Of a DNA stretch of 64,000 nucleotides, positions 25,767 to 36,759 are shown in pieces. The DNA is from an uncultured Anaerolineae bacterium. Its GTDB lineage: Bacteria; Chloroflexota; Anaerolineae; Anaerolineales; Villigracilaceae. The stretch is taken from the NCBI GenBank assembly GCA_903875215.1, contig CAIQVH010000016.1, forward strand, positions 248,001 to 312,000, given 5' to 3'. A program made the position numbers and the translations under genes. Below the pieces are notes generated by a model. That model was not told where the DNA came from. It was given only the letters and a program-made list of their open reading frames with translations, and ran no database searches. Each line of letters starts with the position of its first letter. Position 1 is the stretch's first letter.

Positions 25767-26819
25767 TCAGGGGATGATCTTATTGAGCAGGGGAATTTTT
25801 TGCAGAATCAGGATGGTGGTCATGGATACGGTGAAGACGGCCAGCGTGGTGAGCGGGATCGCGTAAAAGGGGTGCAGACTGGTGGCGGTCAATTTGAAGC
25901 CAAACAGGCTTTGTTTGAAGGCTTCCAGAATGATCAGGTGAATCAGGTAGACGCCAAAGCTGCCTGTTCCCAACTGGTGAATGAGCGCGGCCAGCCAGGC
26001 GGGACCGCGTTCCAGCCTTTCTCCGAGGGTTTTGAGCAGGACAAAAGCGCCTGCCGAGGCCGGGACAGTGACTATGCCGATGTAGTACAGGAATGGTGCG
26101 GTCAGGCTGCCGGCGGCACGGCTCTGCCAGTAATTTCCGGCGGCGCCCAGGCCGGTTGTGGCCAGGCAAATGCCCAGGGCCAGGAACACCTGCCAGCGCG
26201 GGTATTGCCTTTCGCCGAGGAAAAGTCCCAGGATGAAATAGCCGAGGTAGCCGCTGGCCAGCGGTAGGGTGAAAGCGGGTGTCACACCCAGCAGGGTAGA
26301 GAGTTGGGTGAGCGGTTCAAAGATCAGCCAGAGCAGCAGCAGATAGAGCAGGGTGCGGTTCCCGCCGGCTTCGCGCAGTTTCCATAGCAGGGGAACGGCC
26401 AGAGTCAGGCCGAAAAGATCGTACAAGAACCATAAATGGTCTGCGGATGAACCGGTCAGCAGGGCCAGCGCTGCTGAAGCCAGGGTGGTTTCGCGGTGAT
26501 TGAAGTACATGTTCCAGCCGATGTAGATGACAGACCAGGCGGCGAGCGGAATCAGGATGCGGGTTCCGCGCTTGATCAGGAATTGCCTGACCGGTTCGGG
26601 TTTCCGTACGAGCAGGAATCCGCTGACCATGAAGAAGAGCGGTACCGCCAGGTGCCCGATCTGGTTGGCCAGGTTGGCGGCCAGCCACCATTTGAGGGTT
26701 ACTTCGCCCCATTTTTGTACCAGCGGGTAGGTGACATGCACCAGGATGACCAGCAGTGCGCCGGTGATGCGTATCAGGTCGATCCAGATCAGGGGCCGGG
26801 TGGAGGTTTGCTTGTTCAT
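25767..26819 (-). CDS. Acyltransferase 3 family membrane protein
   Basis: A 350-residue protein with about ten membrane spans. WIDLIRITGALLVILVHVTYP carries the R and H of the acyltransferase-3 (OafA/WecH) first helix, and PLFFMVSGFLLV is the usual second motif. These enzymes O- or N-acylate surface sugars. Its ATG overlaps the stop of the sugar transferase gene by four bases (ATGA), so the two act together, probably decorating a lipid-linked glycan. Confidence 0.85.
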   Translation of the reverse strand: MNKQTSTRPLIWIDLIRITGALLVILVHVTYPLVQKWGEVTLKWWLAANLANQIGHLAVPLFFMVSGFLLVRKPEPVRQFLIKRGTRILIPLAAWSVIYIGWNMYFNHRETTLASAALALLTGSSADHLWFLYDLFGLTLAVPLLWKLREAGGNRTLLYLLLLWLIFEPLTQLSTLLGVTPAFTLPLASGYLGYFILGLFLGERQYPRWQVFLALGICLATTGLGAAGNYWQSRAAGSLTAPFLYYIGIVTVPASAGAFVLLKTLGERLERGPAWLAALIHQLGTGSFGVYLIHLIILEAFKQSLFGFKLTATSLHPFYAIPLTTLAVFTVSMTTILILQKIPLLNKIIP

Positions 26820-27448
26820 GGTTTTTTGCTAGTTGGGGGGCTGCCCATGAATTCTGCGGCAGTGGCGTGACCAGGTTGGGAGATGCCCTCGCGTCTCAGG
26901 ACTTTCCAGGCGGTTTGGAGCAGGATGCGCAGGTCGAGCCACAGGCTCCAGTGGTCAACGTACCAGAGGTCGAGCTGGAATTTTTCTTCCCAACTCAGGG
27001 CGTTGCGACCGTTGATTTGTGCCCAGCCGGTGATGCCGGGTAGTACATCGTGGCGGCGAGATTGGTCGGGGCTGTAGCGGTCGAGGTATTGCATCAGTAA
27101 GGGGCGCGGCCCGACCAGGGACATTTCTCCGCGCAGGATGTTGAGCAGTTCGGGGAGTTCATCCAGGCTGGTGGCGCGCAGGAATCGCCCGAGGCGGGTC
27201 AGCCGTTCGGCGTCTGGGAGCAGGTTGCCGCGTGAGTCGCGCTGGTTGTTCATCGTGCGGAATTTGTAGATCTGGAAGGGCTTGCCGCGATACCCGGGCC
27301 GCGTTTGGCGGAAGAGCACCGGCGCGCCGTGGAAGATGCGTACCAGAATTGCCACGATGGCCAGGGCCGGGAGGGCCAGGGTCAGCCCGGGCAGGGTCAG
27401 GAGCAGGTCGAAGAGGCGTTTTTGTAGCGGGATGCCGCGCGGGAACAT
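26816..27448 (-). CDS. Undecaprenyl-phosphate sugar phosphotransferase (PglC-like)
   Basis: A 210-residue monotopic phosphoglycosyl transferase. A single hydrophobic re-entrant segment (residues ~14-36) is followed by the catalytic domain with [44 protein letters not shown] (Asp-Glu catalytic pair in DELPEL) and [13 protein letters not shown]. It moves a sugar-1-phosphate from a UDP-sugar onto the lipid carrier, the first step of glycan assembly. It is the core short form, like PglC, rather than the long WbaP form. It pairs with the acyltransferase downstream and diverges from the response regulator gene. Confidence 0.92.
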   Translation of the reverse strand: MFPRGIPLQKRLFDLLLTLPGLTLALPALAIVAILVRIFHGAPVLFRQTRPGYRGKPFQIYKFRTMNNQRDSRGNLLPDAERLTRLGRFLRATSLDELPELLNILRGEMSLVGPRPLLMQYLDRYSPDQSRRHDVLPGITGWAQINGRNALSWEEKFQLDLWYVDHWSLWLDLRILLQTAWKVLRREGISQPGHATAAEFMGSPPTSKKP

Positions 27449-27500
27449 GGGAAAATTCTACCATAGGCTGTTAATAGGGGCCGGGAAGCGGGCGGCGGGG

Positions 27501-27529
27501 ATGTCAGAGTGTGCGGAGTTGTGTATAAT
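27501..27529 (+). promoter_or_regulatory. Promoter of the response regulator gene
   Basis: ATGTCA at 27501-27506 and a perfect TATAAT at 27524-27529 are 17 bp apart, about 40 bp before the ATG. Confidence 0.5.
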
Positions 27530-27569
27530 CTTAATATCCCTGCTCGCTGGCGGGGAGAGGAGACCCAAC

Positions 27570-28250
27570 ATGAACGAGAGAATTCTCATCATAGAAGATG
27601 ATCAGGCCATTTTGAAACTGCTGCAGCGTGGGCTGGCGTATGAAGGTTATAGTGTGGATGTGGCGACGGATGGCCGCGCAGGTTTGAACCAGGCCCGCGA
27701 CCGCAATCCTGACCTGGTGGTTTTGGATTGGATGCTGCCCGGAATGGACGGGCTGGAAGTTTGTCATCGCCTGCGTTTGGGCGGCTCGATGCCAATCTTG
27801 ATGCTGACCGCCAAGGATACGATTCAGGATCGGGTGCAGGGGCTGGATGCCGGGGCCGATGATTACATGGTCAAGCCGTTTAACCTGGATGAACTGCTGG
27901 CGCGTATTCGCGCACTGCTGCGCCGTACCCAGCCGGAGCGCATCCAGGTGCTGCGCTTTGCCGATCTGGCGCTGGATACAGGCTCGCGTGAAGCCACGCG
28001 TGGTAGCAAGCTGATTCAGCTGACCGCCAAGGAATATGAACTGCTCGAATTGTTCATGCGGCACCCCAAACAGGTGCTGACTCGCGAAGTCATCTTTGAC
28101 CGTGTCTGGGGCTATGATTTTGGCGGAGAAAGCAACGTGCTCGAAGTCTATATCCGCTATTTGCGCCAAAAACTGGAAGAGGACGAAACCCTGCCGCGCC
28201 TGATCCACACCGTACGCGGTGTGGGATATGTGATGCGCGAAACCCCCTGA
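27570..28250 (+). CDS. OmpR-family response regulator
   Basis: A 226-residue two-domain regulator. The receiver has the acidic pair at residues 10-11, the phosphoacceptor Asp53 in VVLDWMLPG, and YMVKPFN with the conserved Lys near 102. The C-terminal winged helix runs from ~128 ([18 protein letters not shown]) to [21 protein letters not shown] lies before the ATG at 27570; the upstream open frame is not coding. Its kinase follows, after a terminator. Confidence 0.93.
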   Translation: MNERILIIEDDQAILKLLQRGLAYEGYSVDVATDGRAGLNQARDRNPDLVVLDWMLPGMDGLEVCHRLRLGGSMPILMLTAKDTIQDRVQGLDAGADDYMVKPFNLDELLARIRALLRRTQPERIQVLRFADLALDTGSREATRGSKLIQLTAKEYELLELFMRHPKQVLTREVIFDRVWGYDFGGESNVLEVYIRYLRQKLEEDETLPRLIHTVRGVGYVMRETP

Positions 28251-28268
28251 AAACGGGCAAACCCTGAG

Positions 28269-28304
28269 AAAAGCGCTGCAATCAGTTTTTGCAGCGCTTT
28301 TTTT
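28269..28304 (+). terminator. Rho-independent terminator between regulator and kinase genes
   Basis: AAAAGCGCTGCAA and TTGCAGCGCTTTT form a stem with a short loop, followed by more T residues. It sits between two genes that are usually co-transcribed. Confidence 0.8.
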
Positions 28305-28362
28305 ATCTCAAACTTAGCTGCGGGGAGTACAATCAACCTGATCCTACCGTGGTGGAACTTTC

Positions 28363-29730
28363 ATGTCTCTGCGTGCCCGGCTGACCCTGCTTTACACCTC
28401 CCTGATTGGCGGCATCCTGCTGCTTTTTGGCGTGCTCATTTATGTGTTAGTGGGCGCCTTCCTCTTCGACCAGGTTGACCGCACACTAAAACAAACCGTC
28501 AACAATATTCTGGCTAATTCGCGCGTCAGTTCAGTGGGCGAGCTGAACGTGGTTACTCTGCCCTCGCTGGAACTTACCAGCAACGTCTATGTTCAATACT
28601 GGGATCGCGACGCGCATTTACAGATGGCCTCGCCTGGCATACGCAACGTCAACCAGGCGCTCGATGCCGCCAGCCAGCTCTCCACCCGCCCGGTTTTTCG
28701 TAACGTCGTCCTGCAAGGCGTACACCTGCGCGTGTTGACTGTGCCACTCACCGCAGCAGGCCGGCCTGTCGGCGTGATCCAGGTCGCCACCAACCTGACA
28801 CTGGTCGATTCGATGCGCAGCACCCTGCTGACCGTCCTGATCGGGCTGGCAGTTGCCTCAATGGCCCTGGCAGCCGCTGCCTCCTGGCTCTCCATCGGGC
28901 AGGCCCTCGCCCCGCTCGACACCGTCACCGAAACCGCCGAACAAATCACCCGCGCCGACGACCTCTCCCGCCGCATCCCTTACAGCGGCCCAGATCGGGA
29001 CGAAATCGGCACGCTGATTCGTACCTTCAACCACACCTTTGAGCGCCTCGAAAACCTCTTCACCTCCCAGCAACGCTTCCTGGCCGACGTCTCGCATGAA
29101 TTGCGCACCCCCCTGACAGTCATCAAAGGCAACGCCGACCTGATCCGCAAATTAGGACCGGATGACGAATCACTCGATTCGATCAAAGATGAAGCCGACC
29201 GCCTGACCCGTATGGTTGGCGACTTATTGCTCCTCGCCCAGGCCGAATCGGGCAAACTCCCCCTCAATCTGCGTCCCGTTATGCTGGATGAACTCCTCAC
29301 CGATACATTTCAAGAAATGCGCATCCTGGCCGGAGAACGCGTCCAACTGAAACTGACCGAAATCGACCAGATCACCGTCAGCGGCGACCGCGACCGGCTC
29401 AAGCAGGTGCTCATCAACCTGGTCTCCAACGCCATTCATTACACCCCCGCCGGCGGCAAAGTTTACCTTGGATTATCTAAAACCCATGAAATGTCGCGTA
29501 TCATCGTGCGTGATACCGGCCCCGGCATCCCCGCCCGCGATTTGCCCCATATTTTCGATCGCTTTTATCGGGGCGAAAAATCGCGCACCCGCTCCAAGAC
29601 AGGCGGTTTTGGCCTCGGCCTTTCAATAGCCTATTTCATTGTCGATGCCCACGGGGGACGGATCGAAGTTGATTCGCAGGAAGGCATTGGCACCACTTTT
29701 GCCATGTACCTGCCGCTGGCCGAAAATTGA
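28363..29730 (+). CDS. Sensor histidine kinase
   Basis: A 455-residue kinase. Two membrane helices (about 8-32 and 153-175) flank a ~120-residue extracellular sensor. A HAMP domain follows, then DHp with the phospho-acceptor His245 in ADVSHELRTPLT, and the ATPase domain with NLVSNAIHYTP (N box), RDTGPGIP (G1) and GFGLGLSI (G2). It should phosphorylate the response regulator encoded just upstream. A possible TACAAT -10 lies at 28328-28333, so it may have its own promoter. The signal is unknown. Confidence 0.93.
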   Translation: MSLRARLTLLYTSLIGGILLLFGVLIYVLVGAFLFDQVDRTLKQTVNNILANSRVSSVGELNVVTLPSLELTSNVYVQYWDRDAHLQMASPGIRNVNQALDAASQLSTRPVFRNVVLQGVHLRVLTVPLTAAGRPVGVIQVATNLTLVDSMRSTLLTVLIGLAVASMALAAAASWLSIGQALAPLDTVTETAEQITRADDLSRRIPYSGPDRDEIGTLIRTFNHTFERLENLFTSQQRFLADVSHELRTPLTVIKGNADLIRKLGPDDESLDSIKDEADRLTRMVGDLLLLAQAESGKLPLNLRPVMLDELLTDTFQEMRILAGERVQLKLTEIDQITVSGDRDRLKQVLINLVSNAIHYTPAGGKVYLGLSKTHEMSRIIVRDTGPGIPARDLPHIFDRFYRGEKSRTRSKTGGFGLGLSIAYFIVDAHGGRIEVDSQEGIGTTFAMYLPLAEN

Positions 29731-29737
29731 TCCCGTT

Positions 29738-30415
29738 TTACGGCAACCCCAAACGCTGATGCGCCTGCCGGCACAGGCTGGCCCCGCCGGCTTCCAGCCA
29801 TTCTTTCAACCGCGCCGAATCACCGCCCAGGCTGGCGGCATCGGCGTAAATTCCGCTGCCCCAGTAAACATAGCGGCGTGTCTCGGCTGGCCAGCCCGCT
29901 TCAGCTCGTGAGATGACTCCCAGCCCGCCGTTATAGCCTGCCAGGGCCAGGCGCGTATCCCCGCCCGCCGCATCGAGTGCGCGGCGCAGGTAATTCAGCC
30001 CACGCTGGGCATTGGTTTCGGGGTTGTAGGCATCCTCGTCGAGAAGAAAATGAAATGGCATCACCTGGAAAAGCCCGGCAGCCCCGGCGCTTGAATGCGC
30101 CGCCGGATCACCACAGGATTCAATTTGCATGATCGTAGCGGCCAGGTTCGGATCCAGCCCGGCGGCGTTGGCCCAGCTGTTCAGGCTGGCACCCCAAAAC
30201 TGGATTTCAGGCGTGAACAAAGCGGCGATTCCGCTGTTTCCGGCGGCGCGCGCCGGAGGATCGCCAGGAACGCTTTGGCTGGTGGCGAGCGTTAACACGA
30301 CCCCGAAGCAGACCGCAATCAGCGGCGGGATCATAAAACCAGACAGACAGCCGCTGGATTGGACTGTCTGTCTGCGTTTGCGTCCACTTTTTGGTTCTGA
30401 GCGTGCAGGAGACAT
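29738..30415 (-). CDS. Lytic transglycosylase, SLT domain
   Basis: A 225-residue exported protein. A basic N-terminus leads to a membrane or signal helix (residues ~28-46). The SLT domain holds the catalytic Glu99 in IMQIESCGDP, followed by SSAGAAGLFQVMP and LALAGYNGG. These enzymes cleave peptidoglycan glycan strands to give anhydro-muramic ends. The ATG at 30415 has no clear ribosome site. It converges on the kinase gene with only 7 bp between stops. Confidence 0.88.
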   Translation of the reverse strand: MSPARSEPKSGRKRRQTVQSSGCLSGFMIPPLIAVCFGVVLTLATSQSVPGDPPARAAGNSGIAALFTPEIQFWGASLNSWANAAGLDPNLAATIMQIESCGDPAAHSSAGAAGLFQVMPFHFLLDEDAYNPETNAQRGLNYLRRALDAAGGDTRLALAGYNGGLGVISRAEAGWPAETRRYVYWGSGIYADAASLGGDSARLKEWLEAGGASLCRQAHQRLGLP

Positions 30416-30478
30416 AAGGTCAACGTTTCAAGGCAGGTACGCTCGGCATTTGGGTTGCGTCACCCGGCTGAACCGGGC

Positions 30479-31279
30479 TCATTTGCGTTCTTCGCGGAGC
30501 TGAATCAGTTCACGGGCACTCATCAGGTTGTGGTAGGTGGGCTCCGGGGGGACCGGGCTGGTGTCAGCCTGCCGCTGGGCTTGATTCTGGTATCCGTATC
30601 TTGATTGTTGGGAATACTGTGAAGCCGGGGAAAGCGCGGCGCGCGGGGCCATGGGAGTTGTGCCGGTGATGGGCCGCGTGGGACGCTGGAACTGGCCGGG
30701 GTTGGTATTATTGGTGCGCTGTGGGTCGCTCGGCTGTGGGCGGCGGGGGCGTGTTTCAGCGTGGCTGAACATGCGCTCACCAGCCAGCGAGAATGTGCCG
30801 ATGATTAAAATTCTTATTATCCAGACCATCACGGCCACAAAAATGGGGACAATTTTTTGCAGGGTTTCACCATTAATCACCGCTGTGCCCTGGCTGGCAT
30901 GGTTGGCAATGGCTACCGATACGCCCCACCAGGTCAGCGTGGCGTTCATGGCGGCGGCCAGGATCCAGGCTCCAAACAGGTACCACACTTCTGCGGGTTC
31001 TTCAGCGCCCTGTTCAGGGGTGAACAGGCGGGCTATACCAGCAAAATCGATTCCACAGAAAGCGATGGCGAGAATGGTGGCCCATTTGAGGCCGGCAAAA
31101 CTCAGGCTCCCGAGTACGTCATTCAGGGCAAACTCTGTGGTGCTGTAATTGAACAGCTCAAAAGCCAATAACGCTCCGACGATCATGAAGCCCCAGGCTT
31201 TGCCGCGCTGACCGACGAAGCCGTGCCAGGCATTGGCAAGGCTGACATTCAGTTGCCGGGAACGAATTGCGTCATTCAT
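30479..31279 (-). CDS. Four-span membrane protein with Pro/Gln-rich cytoplasmic tail, unknown
   Basis: A 266-residue protein with four hydrophobic helices within residues ~25-170. A long polar tail follows, rich in Pro, Gln, Arg, Ser and Thr and probably disordered, ending SARELIQLREERK. No family is recognised. AAGGAGATG lies before the ATG at 31279; a start eight codons upstream is possible. It shares a compact divergent promoter region with ligA, with a near-consensus promoter of its own. Confidence 0.7.
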   Translation of the reverse strand: MNDAIRSRQLNVSLANAWHGFVGQRGKAWGFMIVGALLAFELFNYSTTEFALNDVLGSLSFAGLKWATILAIAFCGIDFAGIARLFTPEQGAEEPAEVWYLFGAWILAAAMNATLTWWGVSVAIANHASQGTAVINGETLQKIVPIFVAVMVWIIRILIIGTFSLAGERMFSHAETRPRRPQPSDPQRTNNTNPGQFQRPTRPITGTTPMAPRAALSPASQYSQQSRYGYQNQAQRQADTSPVPPEPTYHNLMSARELIQLREERK

Positions 31280-31314
31280 GGTTTCATCTCCTTTTACGCT
31301 CAAAACAGAAATTA

Positions 31315-31351
31315 TGTTCTACTTCGCAGTCATTATAGAACAAATATTCTA
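31315..31351. promoter_or_regulatory. Inverted-repeat operator candidate in the ligA divergent region
   Basis: TGTTCTA (31315-31321) pairs with TAGAACA (31336-31342), and TAGAA (31336-31340) also pairs with TTCTA (31347-31351) across six bases. The second element sits in the spacer of the minus-strand promoter, a place where a bound protein would block it. Confidence 0.5.
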
Positions 31352-31354
31352 GTC

Positions 31355-31361
<7 letters not shown>
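31332..31361 (-). promoter_or_regulatory. Near-perfect sigma-70 promoter for the membrane protein gene
   Basis: On the reverse strand TTGACA (31361-31356) and TATAAT (31337-31332) are both exact and 18 bp apart. The start codon is about 50 bp downstream. Confidence 0.7.
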
Positions 31362-33525
<2,164 letters not shown>

Positions 33526-33802
33526 CATCCAGGCTCCTGCCCCAATCCAGGATCGAGTGGGGGAAGGGGAAATAAGCGATCAACATGCAATGGACAAGTA
33601 CATCAGGTTATCGCCTGCCCGTTACTGCCTGGGTTTGGAGTTCAATGGTGAGCAGAACCTTTTGGACACGGAAAACACGGATTTTTCTTGATTTTTCCGT
33701 GTAATCCGTGGCCAGTTTTGCCATTTTGCGCCGAAATTCACCGCTCCTTTAGTTCTCAAAAACACGCTCTAAACTCAAGTTTCATTGAAAAAGGACAACA
33801 AT
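33526..33802. other. Intergenic region with a CACGGA hairpin
   Basis: This 277-bp gap holds no credible gene. At 33667-33710 two CACGGA copies face two TCCGTG copies, giving a 15-bp stem with two mismatches. The stem has T-rich flanks and could terminate ligA mRNA or be a dispersed repeat. Confidence 0.55.
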
Positions 33803-34222
33803 ATGCAAACCATCACCTCCCTCGGCCATGCCGAGGCCCAGAAAGCCATCGAAGTCATCCAGGCCGAAATGCTCAGGCGCGGCCTGGCGGGTGTGGTCGC
33901 TGTCGCTGACCAGCACGGCGAACTGATCGCCCTGCTGCGGCTGAATGGCGCGCCGCTGCCCTCGATCCAGATCGCGACCAACAAGGCCTACACCGCCGCC
34001 CGTGAGCGCAAACCCTCGCGCGAGATCGGCCAGGCCATCCGTCATCCCGAAAAAGGCTTCGACATTGCCTATTTTGGCGACCCGAAAATGGTTGGCTGGG
34101 GCGGCGGGCTGCCCGTCAGCGTGGAGGGCGTGGTCGTGGGTGCGGTCGGTGTCAGCGGGCTGCCCGAAGCGGTTGATATGGAACTGGCTCAGCTGGGAAT
34201 TGCTGCAATCCTGGCGCAGTGA
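33803..34222 (+). CDS. GlcG/HbpS family protein (DUF336)
   Basis: A 139-residue protein of the heme-degrading-domain/GlcG family. Landmarks are GLAGVVAVADQHGELIALLR, QIATNKAYTAARERKPS and the Gly-rich GWGGGLPVSVEGVVVGAVGVSG. Family members are small cytosolic or secreted oligomers associated with heme, cobalamin or glycolate genes, and the exact role is unclear. AAGGA lies before the ATG at 33803. It appears to be a single-gene unit. Confidence 0.85.
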   Translation: MQTITSLGHAEAQKAIEVIQAEMLRRGLAGVVAVADQHGELIALLRLNGAPLPSIQIATNKAYTAARERKPSREIGQAIRHPEKGFDIAYFGDPKMVGWGGGLPVSVEGVVVGAVGVSGLPEAVDMELAQLGIAAILAQ

Positions 34223-34245
34223 AAATAAGGTACCCGGCAGGGCTG

Positions 34246-34254
34246 TGCTATAAT
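34246..34254 (+). promoter_or_regulatory. Extended -10 promoter element
   Basis: TGC followed directly by TATAAT is a perfect extended -10. It lies 37 bp before the GTG start of the large membrane protein. Confidence 0.55.
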
Positions 34255-34291
34255 TTTCTGCTTGCAGCCCGTCTGCAAGGAGATGATTGAC

Positions 34292-36727
34292 GTGGATCCT
34301 GACCGATTGAATCCCCCCTCTGCAAAACGATTCATCCCGGGTAGCCTGCTGGCAGCGGTTGCGTTTGGAGTGGCCTTCTGGCTGACGTCCCGTATTCCTG
34401 CCGAGGCTGGTCAGGCTTTTTGGTTGGGTTATTCAAAGGGCAGATTGGCCATTCTGGCTGTGATTGCCTTGCAGGTGCTGATTTTGGGGGCGCTGGCGGG
34501 CCTGGCGGCCTGGAAGTGGAATTTCCTGGCGGCCCGCTTCAACCTGCTGCAATGGTATTTTTACGCGCCGCCCGGCCTGCTTTTGTGCCTGGGCGGAGTT
34601 CTGTTTAGTTTGGCGGAAGCAGGCCCAAGGTACAGCCCCTATCTGGTTCGCTTGCTGCCACTGACAGCGGCTTGGAGCCTGGCTGCCGGTCAATTCTGGT
34701 TCCTTTCGCGTTTGTGGCCCACAGGTGAGAATCGATTGCGGCAGGGTATCCAGGCCCAGGCGGCCTTCTGGTTGTGGGCCGGGGGCTGGCTGGCCCTGCT
34801 GGTTTTCAGCCTGCAAACCGGCTACGGCCTTGTCGAGCAGACGCCTTTTTGGAATGGCCCTGGTGTGCCTGTCACCAGCGCCCAACTGGCGATGGTGTTG
34901 GGGGTCCTGATGCTGGCGGGGATGCTGGCCGCGCGCAGCGCCCGATTGGCGGGCCTGCTGCAGAGCCGGGTATTTTTCCTGCTGGCGCCGGTTGCCGTTT
35001 ATCTCGCGGCGGTGCTGGTGTGGGGCAAGACGCCGCTCGACCGGCACATTTTTGCGTTGCAGGCGATTTTCCCCAATTTCCAGCCGTTTCCTTTCAGCGA
35101 CGCCCGGGCTTATGATTTGGGCGCTCTGTCCATTTTGTATGGCGACGGGATTTATTTCCATGCTTATATGGATAAGCCGCTGCACATGGTACTCCTGGCG
35201 ATTTTCCACTTACTGGCCGGGAATGATTATGTCTTGATCCAGTGGCTTCAGGTGTTTTTGATGGCGATGATGCCCGTAGCGGCGTATTCTCTCTCGAAAC
35301 GGGTGGCCGGCCCCGGTTTGGGATTGCTGCTTTCGGCGCTGATCGTGCTGCAGCAGCGCAATGCGATCCTGCTCGCGCTGAGAATCTCCACCATCAACAT
35401 TAAGCTGATGGCTACCGAAGTCTTTACACTGCTGGGTATGGCACTGGTGTTGGCAGTGTTTTTCGCCTGGCATCAGGCGCGGGATCAGTGGCGGGCCTTC
35501 CTGGCTGGCGCGCTGATCGGCGCAGTGGGGCTGATCCGCATGAACCCGCTGTTGCTTTTTCCTGTTTTTAGCGCCTGGATTGTGATTTTCTGCTGGAAAT
35601 CCCGCCGCCAGATGGTGACCCAGTTGATGTTTTTTGCGTGCGGATTCAGCCTGGTTCTTGCTCCCTGGATTATCACCGGCACGAATCCGGCTGGTCAGCC
35701 CTGGTTCCTGATCAAGATTGCGAATGTTTACGACGTCCGCATTGCGCCCCTGCTGCGCGTCCCGGCTCCCGAGAGCTATCAACCCCAATCCAGCCTCAGC
35801 CTGGTGGCGGCCCGGCAGCCCGGCAGCCACCAGCGCCGCACGGCGGATGTCTCGCAAGGTTCGAGCGGCCTGGGGCAGGTGGGCGGCCAGATTGTCCGGC
35901 ATTTTGTTCACAATGTGCTGACGTCCTTCCTGGCGCTGCCTGATTCTTACCTGGATGAAACCATCTGGATGATCAGCCTGCGCCCCTATTGGAAAAGTGA
36001 TGACACCTGGCCAGGAGACTTTCCGGCCCGCCAGACCGTCGCGATTTTCATCAACAGCCTGCTGGTGGCGCTCGGCCTGGCCTGGGCCTGGCGCCGGCAT
36101 GGCTGGGGCGGGCTGATTCCTGCCTGCGGCTTTTTGACGTATGCCCTGGCGCTCAGCGTTTCCCTGACTTCCGGCGGCCGGTACCTGGTTCCGATTAACT
36201 GGATTCTATTTTTCTACTACGCCATCGGGATTTTGGCGGCGCTGAATTGGTTTTTCTCTGCCCTGGGCCTGCCCCTGGCCAAAAGCGTCCTCACCCGGCT
36301 GGAGCCTGCCCCGCTGCCTGGAAGATTACCCGGCTGGCCGGTTTTGGTTGGAATGACGCTCCTGGCGGCGCTCATCCCGATTGCCAACGTGCTGATGCCA
36401 GTGGTCATTGCCCAACCTGGCCTCTCACCCAGCCAGACCGCCCTGGTGGCTCAACCCGGCTCCCAACTTTTGACAGGCCGGCTGTTGTACCCCTATTATG
36501 AGAACGACACCCTGACGTTTGATTTATACCAGTCTGCGCGCCCCACCGAAAACCTCCCCGCTCATGTGGATAGTTTTGGCCTGCCCTACCCGCTAAAGCC
36601 GAGCATGACTACCTGGCTGGAAAGTGGTGAATTTGTCATCTTACGCATGGATGAAGCGCAACAGCTTCAAGCCATCTACACCCTCCGTAATGGGGATATG
36701 CAGACCTACTGGTCTGCGAATCAATAA
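34292..36727 (+). CDS. Large polytopic membrane protein, GT-C glycosyltransferase-like
   Basis: An 811-residue protein with more than fifteen hydrophobic segments. The region DLGALSILYGDGIYFHAYMDKPLHMVLLAIF, containing an Asp-Lys-Pro motif between early helices, recalls lipid-phosphosugar-dependent GT-C enzymes such as the ArnT/PMT group. The C-terminal ~100 residues are soluble and probably extracytoplasmic. The start is GTG at 34292: AAGGAG touches the upstream ATG at 34283 and is correctly spaced only for the GTG. The exact substrate is unknown. It may glycosylate surface proteins or lipids. Confidence 0.65.
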   Translation: MDPDRLNPPSAKRFIPGSLLAAVAFGVAFWLTSRIPAEAGQAFWLGYSKGRLAILAVIALQVLILGALAGLAAWKWNFLAARFNLLQWYFYAPPGLLLCLGGVLFSLAEAGPRYSPYLVRLLPLTAAWSLAAGQFWFLSRLWPTGENRLRQGIQAQAAFWLWAGGWLALLVFSLQTGYGLVEQTPFWNGPGVPVTSAQLAMVLGVLMLAGMLAARSARLAGLLQSRVFFLLAPVAVYLAAVLVWGKTPLDRHIFALQAIFPNFQPFPFSDARAYDLGALSILYGDGIYFHAYMDKPLHMVLLAIFHLLAGNDYVLIQWLQVFLMAMMPVAAYSLSKRVAGPGLGLLLSALIVLQQRNAILLALRISTINIKLMATEVFTLLGMALVLAVFFAWHQARDQWRAFLAGALIGAVGLIRMNPLLLFPVFSAWIVIFCWKSRRQMVTQLMFFACGFSLVLAPWIITGTNPAGQPWFLIKIANVYDVRIAPLLRVPAPESYQPQSSLSLVAARQPGSHQRRTADVSQGSSGLGQVGGQIVRHFVHNVLTSFLALPDSYLDETIWMISLRPYWKSDDTWPGDFPARQTVAIFINSLLVALGLAWAWRRHGWGGLIPACGFLTYALALSVSLTSGGRYLVPINWILFFYYAIGILAALNWFFSALGLPLAKSVLTRLEPAPLPGRLPGWPVLVGMTLLAALIPIANVLMPVVIAQPGLSPSQTALVAQPGSQLLTGRLLYPYYENDTLTFDLYQSARPTENLPAHVDSFGLPYPLKPSMTTWLESGEFVILRMDEAQQLQAIYTLRNGDMQTYWSANQ

Positions 36728-36759
36728 CAGCGGATTTCCATCTTGCAGGAGTAAGAAAA

